Positions 14,973 through 23,982 of a stretch of DNA of 64,000 nt are shown here, in pieces; within the stretch, counting starts at the first letter, position 1, and each line of letters begins with the position of its first letter. Source of the stretch: Verticiella sediminum (lineage in GTDB: Bacteria; Pseudomonadota; Gammaproteobacteria; Burkholderiales; Burkholderiaceae_B). The stretch is taken from contig NZ_VLTJ01000039.1 of NCBI RefSeq assembly GCF_007558815.1, forward strand, positions 776,670 to 840,669, in the 5' to 3' direction. A program made the translations under genes and the position numbers. The notes beneath the pieces were generated by a model. The model saw only the letters and a program-made list of their open reading frames with translations, was not told the origin of the DNA and did not search any database.

Positions 14973-16216
14973 CGTCAGCGCCGGCCCGCCGCCCGCGCCG
15001 CGTCGGCGATTGCCATTCGATCGCGGATTTGCGCTCGCTCGCCCAGCGGCGTCTGCCGCGCGCCGTCTTCGACTTTTACGACGGCGGCGCGGAGGACGAG
15101 CGCACCCTGGCCGCGAATCGCAGCGCGTTCGCATCGCATCGGTTTGCGCCTCACGTGCTGATGGACGTGGCGCAGGTGTCGACGGCGTGTGAGCTGGTGG
15201 GCGGCCCCGCAGGCATGCCGGCCGCCATCGCGCCGACCGGGGCCGCCGGCTTTGGCTGGCGGACCGCCGATCTGGCGCTGGCCAAGGCCGCGGCCGAGCA
15301 TGGCATTCCCTACACGCTGTCCAGCAGCGCGACGACCGCGATCGAAACCATCGCGCGCGAGGCCCCCGGGCGTCATTGGTTCCAGGCCTACGTCCTGCGC
15401 GACCAGGTTTTTTTCTGGAAGCTCATCGAGCGTGCGCTCGCAGCGGATTACGAGGCCCTGGTGATCACGGTCGACTTGCCCGTGGGCGGCAAGCGCGAGC
15501 GGGACTTCCACAATCATTTCTCCATCCCGTTCCGCTTCTCGGCGCGCAACGTGATGGATTTCGCAAGCCGGCCGGCCTGGGCCCTGGACATGTTGTTCAA
15601 GGGCATGCCGGTCATGGAGAACCTGCGCGGGCTCGAGACGACGGCCAAGAGCGCGACGGCCATCGCCTCCTCGGTGGGTCGCAGTTATGACCCGAGTTTC
15701 GACCATCACCGTCTTGCCCGCGTGCGTGATCGCTGGCCCCGCAAACTGATCGTCAAAGGCTTGAGCCGCGGCGACGATGTCGAGCGCCTCGTCGCCATGG
15801 GCGTGGATGCCATCGTCGTGTCCAACCACGGCGGCCGCCAGCTCGACGGTGCGGTTGCCACCCTGGATGCATTGCCCGAGGTGGTCCAGGCCGCCGCGGG
15901 ACGGGTGCCCGTGCTCGTGGATGGCGGCGTGCGGCGTGGTAGCGATATCGCCATGGCGCTGGCGCTGGGCGCACAGGGCGTGCTGCTTGGGCGCGCCACG
16001 CTGTTTGGGGCCGTTGCTGCAGGCGAGCCCGGGGCGCGACGCGCACTGGCCATCCTCCATGACGAATTGCAGCGCACGCAAAGACTCTGCGGCGTCGGCA
16101 ACGTCACGGATTTCACCGACGACATTCTGCGCAAGCCGCCGGCATGGTCGTTCCACAAGAAGCAGAAACCGCCACTTTCGGTATGGAGACAACATCATGA
16201 CCTTTCCAACACCTAG
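14969..16216 (+). CDS. FMN-dependent alpha-hydroxy acid dehydrogenase
   Basis: This 415-residue (S)-2-hydroxy-acid oxidase/dehydrogenase family enzyme covers one TIM barrel: SIADLRSLAQRRLPRAVFDF at the start, FYDGGAEDE, SSSATTAIE, KLIVKGLS and the C-terminal SNHGGRQLDG with the catalytic His and Arg, then VPVLVDGGVRRGSDIAMALA for FMN phosphate. Relatives include L-lactate, L-mandelate and glycolate dehydrogenases. GTG 14969 sits in the stop of the oxygenase gene. The last residues overlap the TctC start by 20 bases. It could oxidise a hydroxy acid released by the upstream oxygenase. Confidence 0.9.
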   Translation: MTSAPARRPRRVGDCHSIADLRSLAQRRLPRAVFDFYDGGAEDERTLAANRSAFASHRFAPHVLMDVAQVSTACELVGGPAGMPAAIAPTGAAGFGWRTADLALAKAAAEHGIPYTLSSSATTAIETIAREAPGRHWFQAYVLRDQVFFWKLIERALAADYEALVITVDLPVGGKRERDFHNHFSIPFRFSARNVMDFASRPAWALDMLFKGMPVMENLRGLETTAKSATAIASSVGRSYDPSFDHHRLARVRDRWPRKLIVKGLSRGDDVERLVAMGVDAIVVSNHGGRQLDGAVATLDALPEVVQAAAGRVPVLVDGGVRRGSDIAMALALGAQGVLLGRATLFGAVAAGEPGARRALAILHDELQRTQRLCGVGNVTDFTDDILRKPPAWSFHKKQKPPLSVWRQHHDLSNT

Positions 16217-17213
16217 CCGCCGCCGCTTCGTGCGGCTCAGCGCGATCTGTGCCTTTGGTCTCGCGGGGCTCGCCGCCACCGCCGCGCCTGTATGGGCGCA
16301 GGACGCGGCAAAGTATCCCGAGCGACCCGTGCGCCTCGTCGTGGGGTATGCGCCGGGCGGCCCGACCGACATACTGGCCCGCGTGATCGGCCAGGAAATG
16401 GGCGATGCACTGGGTCAGCCGCTGGTGATCGAGAACAAGCCCGGCGCCAATGGCAACATCGGCACGGAGACCGTGCAGCGCGCTGCGCCCGATGGCTACA
16501 GCATTCTGATGAACACCATTTCGCACAACGTGAATCCGCTGTTGCAGCCGAACCTCGTGCGATACGACCCCATCAAGGACTTCACACCCATCGCCCAGGT
16601 CGCCGTGCTGCCTCAGGTCATCGTGGTTGGGCCCGCGTCTGCCTACAAGGATTTGGGCGAGCTTCTGGCCAAAGCCAAGTCCAACCCGGGCGAGGTGAGC
16701 TTTGGCTCGGCAGGCAACGGAGGCTCGGCACATCTGGCCGCGGCGCTGCTGCAGCAGCGCTCCGGCACGCAGATGAACCACATTCCGTTTCGCGGCAACG
16801 GCCCGGCGTTGACCGAAGTCATCGCCGGACGCGTGGACTTCATGTTCTATCCCATGATCGGACTGAACGAGCTGGTGACGGGCGGCAAGCTGCGCGTGCT
16901 GGCCGTCACGACCGCCGAGCGGATGCCTGAGTATCCAGACGTGCCGACCACCTCGGAGCTCGGCTTCACCGGGTTCGAGGACTATGCCCAGCCCATCGGA
17001 TTCATCGGGCCGGCCGGGCTTCCCAAGGATGTGACGAGCAAGTTGCAGGCGTCCATCGAGAGTGCGCTGGACAAGTCCGAGGTGCAGTCGCGTCTGAAGT
17101 CGCTCGGCGCCGAGCTGACCTTCCGCTCTGCCGAGGATTACACGACGTGGCTCACGCAGGACCGCGAACGTTGGGCCGATCTGATCAAGTCGGCCGACAT
17201 CCGCGCGGAGTGA
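16197..17213 (+). CDS. Bug/TctC-family periplasmic substrate-binding protein
   Basis: This 338-residue protein begins with a secretion signal (RRRFVRLSAICAFGLAGLAA, cleavage near AAPVWAQDA). The mature part has the Bug family features YPERPVRLVVGYAPGGPTDI, ENKPGANGNIG and AAPDGYSILM. Bug receptors capture organic acids, often aromatic or carboxylic, for a tripartite tricarboxylate transporter or act as sensors. No TctA/TctB membrane genes are nearby, which is common in Bordetella-like genomes. Its location in the operon suggests it binds the pathway substrate. Confidence 0.92.
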   Translation: MTFPTPSRRRFVRLSAICAFGLAGLAATAAPVWAQDAAKYPERPVRLVVGYAPGGPTDILARVIGQEMGDALGQPLVIENKPGANGNIGTETVQRAAPDGYSILMNTISHNVNPLLQPNLVRYDPIKDFTPIAQVAVLPQVIVVGPASAYKDLGELLAKAKSNPGEVSFGSAGNGGSAHLAAALLQQRSGTQMNHIPFRGNGPALTEVIAGRVDFMFYPMIGLNELVTGGKLRVLAVTTAERMPEYPDVPTTSELGFTGFEDYAQPIGFIGPAGLPKDVTSKLQASIESALDKSEVQSRLKSLGAELTFRSAEDYTTWLTQDRERWADLIKSADIRAE

Positions 17214-17295
17214 CCCGGACCCCCGGGGCATTCGATTCCATGTCATGGCATCCCTGCCGGAGCGGGGCGCCTCACCAATCCGGGAGGGGCAATAC

Positions 17296-18081
17296 ATGCG
17301 TTGGTTGCGCTTTTCGCTGCCGGGCCAGGACATCCTGCGCTACGGCCTGCTCGATGACGAAGACCGCATCACCGAGATCCAGGGAGCGCCGTGGGAGACC
17401 TACGCCAAGACTGCGAGCCGCCATGCCCTGGCCGACGTGAAGACGGAGGTGCCGCTCATTCCGCGCACCTTCTACGCGGCCGGCTTGAATTACGTGAAAC
17501 ACATCCGGGAATACGCTGCGCAGACCGGCAAAGAGATCAATGTGCCCGCGCAGGCGGACATAGGCTATCGCGCGGTGAATGCGCTGATTGCCGATGGCGA
17601 GGATGTCATCATTCCCGTAGGTGCTACCCAGGTCGAATACGAGGGCGAGCTGGTGGTGGTGATCGGCAAACGCGCACGCCATGTCTCAAAGGAAGAGGCG
17701 TTGCAATGTGTGTTTGGCTACACCATCGGCAATGACGTCAGCGAGCGTGTCTGGCAGGCCTCGGATCGCACGTTCTGGCGCTGCAAGAACAGCGACACGT
17801 TCAAGCCGATGGGGCCGTGGATCGATACGGAATTCGATCTGTCCGGTGCCGAAACCGTCGTGAGCGTGAACGACGCAGTGACGACGCGCTTCGATACCGG
17901 CGACATGCTATTCGACATTCCCACCTTCATCAGCCGGATGTCGCAGAACCTGACACTGTATCCGGGCGATGTGATCTGGATGGGGACGGACGGCCACTCG
18001 CCGCATTTGCGGGATGGCGACCGGGTGCGGGTGGAGATCACGGGCCTGGGGGCATTGCAGAACAGATTCGTTCGCGCGTAG
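17296..18081 (+). CDS. Fumarylacetoacetate hydrolase family protein
   Basis: This 261-residue protein belongs to the FAH family of C-C hydrolases, isomerases and decarboxylases. It has PRTFYAAGLNYVKHIRE, the metal ligands in VEYEGELVVVIGK, FGYTIGNDVSER, and the C-terminal LYPGDVIWMGTDGHSP. Start ATG 17296 has GGGAGGGGC just upstream, so the longer frame from 17245 is unlikely. Related enzymes hydrolyse acylpyruvates or 2-hydroxyhepta-2,4-dienedioates after meta cleavage. It is the last gene of the LysR-linked operon, 82 bases after the Bug gene. Confidence 0.9.
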   Translation: MRWLRFSLPGQDILRYGLLDDEDRITEIQGAPWETYAKTASRHALADVKTEVPLIPRTFYAAGLNYVKHIREYAAQTGKEINVPAQADIGYRAVNALIADGEDVIIPVGATQVEYEGELVVVIGKRARHVSKEEALQCVFGYTIGNDVSERVWQASDRTFWRCKNSDTFKPMGPWIDTEFDLSGAETVVSVNDAVTTRFDTGDMLFDIPTFISRMSQNLTLYPGDVIWMGTDGHSPHLRDGDRVRVEITGLGALQNRFVRA

Positions 18082-18151
18082 CGGGCGCCTGTACCCCAGC
18101 GGCCATTGCCGAAGTGCAAGCCGAGCTGCCGCGTACGTCGTTTGTGTTCCT

Positions 18152-18878
18152 CTACGAGCGGTGCGATGTTGCGTAGCGCCTCGGCGGCAGCCCCACATGA
18201 CGAGTGAACGCGACACTGAAGGTATTCGCAGAACGGTAGCCGATGCGCTCTGCGACCTCAGCGATGCCGCACGCGTTCCGCCGCAGCAGGTTCTTGGCCA
18301 ATGCCATGCGCCAAGCCAATAGGTACTCCATCGGGGCCGTTCCTACGATGCGGCTGAATCGTTCGAAGAATGCCGAGCGCGAAAGGGCAGCCTCTTTCGC
18401 CAGTTGGGCCACAGTCCATGGCCTGGCTGGATGCTCGTGCATCCGTCGTATTGCGATCGCGAGACGCTCGTCGGCCAGTCCGCGCATGAGACCCGATGAC
18501 GCGGCGGCTCCGGCTGTGGAGCGGAGCGCTTCGACAAAAAGCACCTCCAGCAAATGAGACAGGATGACATCGCGAGCGGGCCGATGCGCGCTGCATTCTT
18601 CGCCCACCATGTGGACAAGGGTAGCCAGCCGCTTCTCGCCGCGGACAAGAACGAGCTGGGGAAGGAGTGATACCAGCAAGGCCGCATCAGGCGCACCGAA
18701 GACGCAGTAGCCGACCAGAAACCGAACCTCAGGCGGTCCACTCTGAATGCCCAGCCTGAACTCGCCATCGGCCGGGTTCGGTGCGCCGAACGCGCCAGGC
18801 ACCCGCACCACTGACGACCTTCGAGAACGGAGCGCCGGGCTGAAGCAGCATGACCACTTCGGCTAGCGGATCGATCAT
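18152..18878 (-). pseudogene. AraC-family regulator, internal deletion in the sensor domain
   Basis: The natural start is the ATG at 18878 (MIDPLAEVVMLLQPGAPFSK), which opens the cupin_6-type sensor of a well-known AraC subfamily, but this frame is lost after about 40 codons. The rest of the family sequence resumes in another frame at GEFRLGIQSGPPEVRFLVGY and runs intact through both helix-turn-helix motifs (WTVAQLAKEAALSRSAFFER and IAEVAERIGYRSANTFSVAF) to 18152. Roughly 60 residues of the cupin core are missing. The total of 727 bases is not a multiple of three. A 219-residue DNA-binding fragment from GTG 18811 could still be made. It faces the divergent SDR at 18977. Confidence 0.8.
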
Positions 18879-18976
18879 GGATGGACTCACAGAACAATAA
18901 TATGGACTTTCTATTGTAGTAAGTCCTGTCCGTGCAGCCTATCGTTTCGATATTGCAACCACTTACTGGAATTCCC

Positions 18977-19723
18977 ATGCAAACCGTCTTGATCACCGGC
19001 TGCTCATCCGGGTTCGGCCTCGAAACCGCCAAATACTTTCTCGACCGCGGCTGGAAGGTGGTTGCCACGATGCGCACACCGCGCGAGGATTTGCTTCCCC
19101 GCTCCGAGCATTTGCGAGTGCTTGCCCTCGATGTCACAAACTCGGAGCGCATTCGTCAGGCCGTGCAAGAGGCGGGGCCGGTGGACGTATTGGTCAACAA
19201 CGCGGGGATTGGCCTATTGAATGCCCTTGAAGGCACACCGATGGACACGGTGCGCGAGGTCTTCGAGACGAACACTCTCGGCACAATAGCGATGACCCAA
19301 GCAGTGCTGCCGCAGTTCAGGGAACGCAAGAGCGGTGTCATCGTGAACGTCACGTCGATCGTGACGTTGACGTCCTTGCCTATGCTTTCCGTGTACACCG
19401 CCAGCAAGGCGGCGGTCAACGCATTCACCGAATCGCTTGCGCTGGAACTCCAGCAGTTCAATGTGCGTGTGAATCTGGTATTGCCGGGACGAGCGTCGGA
19501 GACACGTTTCGGTGAAAACGCACGGTCTCGCATGGGAGCTGTCCCCGATCCCTACGCCGACTTGGCGCAGAGCATCTTCGCGGGATGGGCGCAGTCGTCC
19601 GAGCCAGGTACCCAGGCATCGGACGTGGCGGAGACTGTGTGGCGCGCGGCAAATGACTCGTCATGCCCAATCCGCCAACCTGCCGGTGCGGATGCGCTGG
19701 CCACCACGGGTCAATTTCCATAA
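18977..19723 (+). CDS. SDR family oxidoreductase
   Basis: This 248-residue classical SDR begins MQTVLITGCSSGFGLETAKY (cofactor glycine motif), has VLVNNAGIG (about 74-82), the catalytic Ser in VNVTSIVTL, and YTASK for the Tyr/Lys pair. The ATG at 18977 is the family start. It is the probable target of the now damaged AraC gene divergent to it; this AraC-SDR pairing is common in proteobacteria. The C-terminal tail (DSSCPIRQPAGADALA) matches the group that acts on small aldehydes or ketones. Exact substrate unknown. Confidence 0.88.
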   Translation: MQTVLITGCSSGFGLETAKYFLDRGWKVVATMRTPREDLLPRSEHLRVLALDVTNSERIRQAVQEAGPVDVLVNNAGIGLLNALEGTPMDTVREVFETNTLGTIAMTQAVLPQFRERKSGVIVNVTSIVTLTSLPMLSVYTASKAAVNAFTESLALELQQFNVRVNLVLPGRASETRFGENARSRMGAVPDPYADLAQSIFAGWAQSSEPGTQASDVAETVWRAANDSSCPIRQPAGADALATTGQFP

Positions 19724-19796
19724 GGACGCGAGCCGCCATGGGCGGTTCCTTCACAGTACGGATTGACGCTGGGTGAACGGGGGAAGCGGCCAACGA

Positions 19797-20642
19797 TCAG
19801 AATTCTTCGTAGCGCGCCGGGTCCTGGTCGAAGGTGCGCCCGTCAGGCCGGGCGAGCGTCGCGATGGTTGCCATGTCATCGGGCGCGAGTTCGAAATCGA
19901 AGACCGAAAGGTTCTCGATTTGGCGCGCCTTGTTGGCCGCCTTGGGCAGGGGAACCGCGCCCAACTGCACGTGCCAGTGCAGGATCACCTGGACGACCGA
20001 GCGGCCAATGCGCTCGGCAATGGTCCGGATCGGCGCTTCCTGCAGCAGGTGGTTCGCACGGCCGAGCGGGCTCCAGGATTCGGTGACGATGCCATGGGCC
20101 TTGTCGAAGGCGCGCTGCTCGGCCTGGGGGAAGTAGGGGTGGAGTTCCACCTGGTTCACCGCGGGCGCTACACCGGTCTCGCGCATGATCCGTTCCAGAT
20201 GCGCGGGCAGGAAGTTGCACACGCCGATGGAGCGGACCAGCCCGCGCTTGCGCGCTTCGATCAAGGCATGCCAGGCCTCGACATATAGCCCCTTGCTCGG
20301 GTTGGGCCAGTGGATCAGGTACAGGTCGTAGTAGTCGAGTTGCGCTCGGTAGAGCGACTCTTCGATCGTGGCAATAGCCTCGTCGAACTGGTGGTGGCGG
20401 CCCGGCAACTTGGAGGTGACGCGCAGTTCTTCGCGTGAAACGCCCGCCTTGCGGATCGCAGCGCCGAGCGCGCCCTCGTTCTCGTAGTTGAAGGCCGAGT
20501 CGAGCAGGCGGTAGCCGCATTCGATGGCCGCAGCCATGTCTTCCATGCCGTTGGAACCATTGAGTTTGTACGTGCCGAAACCCAGCGTTGGAAGGCAGAT
20601 GCCATCGTTCAACGTGACTGAAGGAATGGATCGGTAAGTCAT
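19797..20642 (-). CDS. Aldo/keto reductase
   Basis: This 281-residue AKR barrel protein reads TLGFGTYKLNG near the start, LLDSAFNYENEG with catalytic Asp and Tyr, VTSKLPGRHH with catalytic Lys, and DLYLIHWPNP with catalytic His, so the tetrad is complete. It ends with the NADPH-binding VPLPKAANKARQIEN. It resembles 2,5-diketo-D-gluconate reductase-like AKR5 enzymes. ATG 20642 is the family start. In other genomes such genes follow an MFS transporter; here only the remains of one are upstream (20675-21130), joined to a LysR fragment. Confidence 0.93.
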   Translation of the reverse strand: MTYRSIPSVTLNDGICLPTLGFGTYKLNGSNGMEDMAAAIECGYRLLDSAFNYENEGALGAAIRKAGVSREELRVTSKLPGRHHQFDEAIATIEESLYRAQLDYYDLYLIHWPNPSKGLYVEAWHALIEARKRGLVRSIGVCNFLPAHLERIMRETGVAPAVNQVELHPYFPQAEQRAFDKAHGIVTESWSPLGRANHLLQEAPIRTIAERIGRSVVQVILHWHVQLGAVPLPKAANKARQIENLSVFDFELAPDDMATIATLARPDGRTFDQDPARYEEF

Positions 20643-20674
20643 CAGAAACTCCTCGATGTTGAAAGCACGAGGCG

Positions 20675-21223
20675 CTGGCGCCCTGTTTGCGCAGCTCCAT
20701 GCGCCAGGACAGGAGGGCGAGGCCAAGCGCCACGATGGCCAGTACCGCCCCGATCCAAAGCAGGTCCGCATAGGCCGTGCTGAAGGTCAGGCCCAGCCCC
20801 CCGATCCAGGCGCCTGTGGCGTTGCCGAAGTTGCAGGCCCCTGGATGAGGGTGGATGCAAGATTGGAAGCTTCCGCTGCCTGGTCGACCACGCGCGACTG
20901 CAGCGGTGCGATCAATGCGAAGGAAACCATGCCCCGGATCCGCTGCGTGGTGGCCGCGGGCACGCGGCAGCGCCGGACAGCGTGAACAGGCACAGGCCCG
21001 AGACGCAGCCCAGCCCGCGGGATCGAGACGGCGAGGCTCCGACGCGACGCCAGGCAGCAGGTCCATGACCACATACTCGGTCGTGCCGGTGCGGAAGGAG
21101 GCCGCAGCCACTGCCAGCATAGGCTTGCTGACCGTCGATTGCGTCGAATACAGTCTTGACGGCTTGTGAAACGTCACCCTGGCAGACCACGTCGATGAAA
21201 GCGCGAAGCGGACGGAATTCCAT
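20675..21223 (-). pseudogene. Fused remnants of a LysR gene and an MFS transporter gene
   Basis: Reading the minus strand from ATG 21223, MEFRPLRAFIDVV and SQAVKTVF are a LysR N-terminus; after a one-base frameshift, TQSTVSKPM completes the recognition helix. The text then switches without a break to LAVAAASFRTGTTEYVVMDL, the first helix of a DHA1-type MFS transporter. After a large deletion and a frame change, MVSFALIAPLQSRVV and GNATGAWIGGLGLTF, then ALGLALLSWRMELRK give the last MFS helices. Neither product can work. Direct neighbours are the AKR gene downstream and budC divergent. Confidence 0.75.
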
Positions 21224-21370
21224 ATTGGAATTATATCGAGTCAATTAATTCGCTTTCATAATGTCGCGGCACAACATAACCTTCATGCCATAAGGTCAAG
21301 TTTCTGAGTCGCAGTGCTCTCGGTCCATTGAAGCACCTTTCCATTGAGGAACCTTTACAGGAGTACTGCC

Positions 21371-22150
21371 ATGTCAGTCAAAGGAAAAGTCATTCTGGTC
21401 ACCGGCGCAGGCCAGGGCATCGGTCGCGGCATCGCGCTGCGGCTGGCACAAGACGGCGCGGATCTCGCGCTGGTCGACATCAAGGCCGATACGATCGCGG
21501 CAGTGTGCGAGGAGGTCGAGTCGCTCGGCCGCAAGGCCACGACTTTCGTCGCCGACGTGAGCCAACGCGCCCAGGTGCATGCCGCAGTCGACCACGCGGA
21601 AGACGCGCTGGGCGGCTTCGACGTCATCGTCAACAACGCCGGCATCGCACAGGTCAAGCCCATTGCCGACGTGCTCCCCGAAGATCTTGAGCGCATCTTC
21701 CGCGTCAACGTCGACAGCGTGGTGTGGGGCACCCAGGCCGCCGCCGCGAAGTTCAAGGCTCGCGGGCACAAGGGCAAGGTCATCAATGCCTCGTCCATCG
21801 CGGGCCACGACGGCTTCGCGCTGCTCGGCGTGTATTCCGCGACCAAGTTCGCCGTGCGCGCACTGACGCAGGCAGCGGCCAAGGAATACGCGAGCGCTGG
21901 CATCACCGTGAACGCCTACTGCCCCGGCATCGTCGGCACCTCCATGTGGGTCGAGATCGACGAGCGCTTCGCCGAACTCACCGGTGCGCCCAAGGGCGAG
22001 ACGTACAGGAAGTACGTAGACGGTATCGCGCTCGGTCGTGCCCAGACCCCCGAGGACGTCGCGGCCCTGGTCGTCTTCCTCGCCAGCAGCGATGCAGACT
22101 ACATCACCGGCCAGGCCATCCTGACCGATGGCGGCATCGTCTACCGTTGA
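21371..22150 (+). CDS. budC: Diacetyl/acetoin reductase (2,3-butanediol dehydrogenase), SDR
   Basis: This 259-residue SDR follows the BudC pattern closely: [20 protein letters not shown] at the cofactor site, [23 protein letters not shown] with the catalytic Ser, [13 protein letters not shown] with Tyr/Lys, and the typical [13 protein letters not shown]. Such enzymes interconvert diacetyl, acetoin and 2,3-butanediol with NADH. ATG 21371 is the family start. The gene is 38 bases upstream of a pyruvate-oxidase gene and probably in one transcript with it, which fits pyruvate overflow metabolism; other small diketones are possible substrates. Confidence 0.85.
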   Translation: MSVKGKVILVTGAGQGIGRGIALRLAQDGADLALVDIKADTIAAVCEEVESLGRKATTFVADVSQRAQVHAAVDHAEDALGGFDVIVNNAGIAQVKPIADVLPEDLERIFRVNVDSVVWGTQAAAAKFKARGHKGKVINASSIAGHDGFALLGVYSATKFAVRALTQAAAKEYASAGITVNAYCPGIVGTSMWVEIDERFAELTGAPKGETYRKYVDGIALGRAQTPEDVAALVVFLASSDADYITGQAILTDGGIVYR

Positions 22151-22188
22151 TTCCGCAGATCTGTCCGGATCACTTGAGGAGAGTATCC

Positions 22189-23916
22189 ATGGCCAAGCCA
22201 ACCATCGCCGACCTGATTGCCGGCACCTTGAACGACGTCGGCGTGCAGCGCATCTGGGGTGTGACCGGCGACAGCCTCAACGGCCTGGGCGACAGCCTGC
22301 GCCGGCTGGGCCGCATTGCATGGATGCCGGTTCGTCACGAGGAGGTGGCCGCCTTCGCGGCCGGCGCCGAGGCGGCAGCCACCGGCCAACTGGCGGTGTG
22401 CGCGGGTAGCTGCGGGCCGGGCAACCTGCACCTGATCAACGGGCTGTTCGACTGCCACCGCAATCACGTACCCGTGCTCGCCATCGCCGCGCACATCCCT
22501 TCGTCCGAGATCGGCCTGGGCTACTTCCAGGAGACGCATCCGCAGGAGCTGTTCCGCGAGTGCAGTCACTACGTTGAACTGGTCACCAGCGCCGAGCAAC
22601 TGCCGCGCGTGCTGGAGACGGCCATCCGCACCGCCATCGGCAAGCGAGGCGTCGCGGTGCTCGTGCTGCCCGGCGACGTGGCGCTGCAGCCGGCACCGGC
22701 CGGCGCTGCGATCCGCTGGGCGCCCACGTCGCCGCCAAGCCTGGTGCCCGCGCCGCAGGACATCGATCGTCTGCTCGAGATGCTCGATACTTCCAAGGCC
22801 GTGACCCTGTTGTGCGGAAGCGGCTGTGCGGGAGCCCATGACGAGGTGATGGCCCTGGCCGATGCGCTGGCCGCGCCGGTGGTGCATGCGCTGCGCGGCA
22901 AGGAGCATGTGGAATGGGACAACCCCTTCGACGTGGGCATGACGGGTCTGATCGGCTTCTCGTCCGGCTACCACGCCATGCTCGACTGCGACACGCTGGT
23001 CATGCTGGGTACCGATTTTCCCTATCGCAACTTCTATCCGACCGATGCGAACGTCGTGCAGATCGACATCCGCCCCGAGGCCATCGGCAAGCGCACGCCA
23101 GTCGACCTCGGCTTGGCGGGAGACGTCAAATCAACCATTGGCGCGCTGCTGCCGCGCCTGCGGCATCGTGGCGACCGTAGCTTTCTCGAACGCGCCCGGG
23201 CGCATTACGCCACCGCCCGCGCCGACCTGGACGAACTCGCGCACCCCAAGGTCGGCGACCGGCGTATTCATGCGCAGCACCTGGCCCGCGTGGTCAGCGA
23301 ACTCGCCGACGCAGATGCCGTCTTCACCGCCGATGTCGGCACGCCCACGGTGTGGGCGGCACGCTATCTGAGCATGAACGGTAAGCGCCGTTTGATCGGC
23401 TCGTTCAATCACGGCTCGATGGCCAACGCGATGCCTCAGGCGCTGGGCGCCCAGGCCGCCTGCCCCGGGCGTCAGGTGATCTCGCTGTCGGGCGACGGGG
23501 GCTTCACCATGCTGATGGGTGACATCCTGTCGCTGAAGCAGTTGAAGCTGCCTGTGAAGATCATCCTGTTCAACAACGGCTCGCTCGGCTTCGTGGCCAT
23601 GGAGATGAAGGCGGCGGGCTACCTGGACACCGGCACCGACCTCGAGAATCCGAACTTCGCGGCCATGGCCGAGGCGGTCGGCATCCGCGGCATCCGCGTC
23701 GAGGACCCGGCTGCGCTGGAGGAGGGCGTCCGGGCGGTGCTGGCCCATGACGGGCCGGCGCTGCTCGACGTGGTGACGGCCAAGCAGGAACTCGTCCTGC
23801 CGCCCAAGATCCAGCTCGAACAGGCCAAAGGCTTCAGCCTGTTCCTGCTGAAGGCGATCATCAGTGGGCGTGGCGACGAGGTGGTCGAGCTGGCCCGGAC
23901 CAATTTTCTGCGGTGA
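22189..23916 (+). CDS. poxB: Ubiquinone-dependent pyruvate dehydrogenase (pyruvate oxidase)
   Basis: This 575-residue thiamine-diphosphate enzyme has the three domains of PoxB: a Pyr domain with the catalytic Glu in [17 protein letters not shown], a central FAD-binding domain, and a PP domain with [16 protein letters not shown] through FNNGSLGF, the GDG to NN metal/TPP motif. The C-terminal region [20 protein letters not shown] corresponds to the PoxB segment that binds membrane and quinone. It decarboxylates pyruvate to acetate and CO2 and passes electrons to ubiquinone. GAGGAGAG lies just upstream of ATG 22189. It follows budC. Confidence 0.9.
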   Translation: MAKPTIADLIAGTLNDVGVQRIWGVTGDSLNGLGDSLRRLGRIAWMPVRHEEVAAFAAGAEAAATGQLAVCAGSCGPGNLHLINGLFDCHRNHVPVLAIAAHIPSSEIGLGYFQETHPQELFRECSHYVELVTSAEQLPRVLETAIRTAIGKRGVAVLVLPGDVALQPAPAGAAIRWAPTSPPSLVPAPQDIDRLLEMLDTSKAVTLLCGSGCAGAHDEVMALADALAAPVVHALRGKEHVEWDNPFDVGMTGLIGFSSGYHAMLDCDTLVMLGTDFPYRNFYPTDANVVQIDIRPEAIGKRTPVDLGLAGDVKSTIGALLPRLRHRGDRSFLERARAHYATARADLDELAHPKVGDRRIHAQHLARVVSELADADAVFTADVGTPTVWAARYLSMNGKRRLIGSFNHGSMANAMPQALGAQAACPGRQVISLSGDGGFTMLMGDILSLKQLKLPVKIILFNNGSLGFVAMEMKAAGYLDTGTDLENPNFAAMAEAVGIRGIRVEDPAALEEGVRAVLAHDGPALLDVVTAKQELVLPPKIQLEQAKGFSLFLLKAIISGRGDEVVELARTNFLR

Positions 23917-23982
23917 TGCGGGTCACGCGGGCAGACTCGGGGCAGCGGCGGGTAGCTGACTCGCCGGGGGCCGGGGTCGCAA

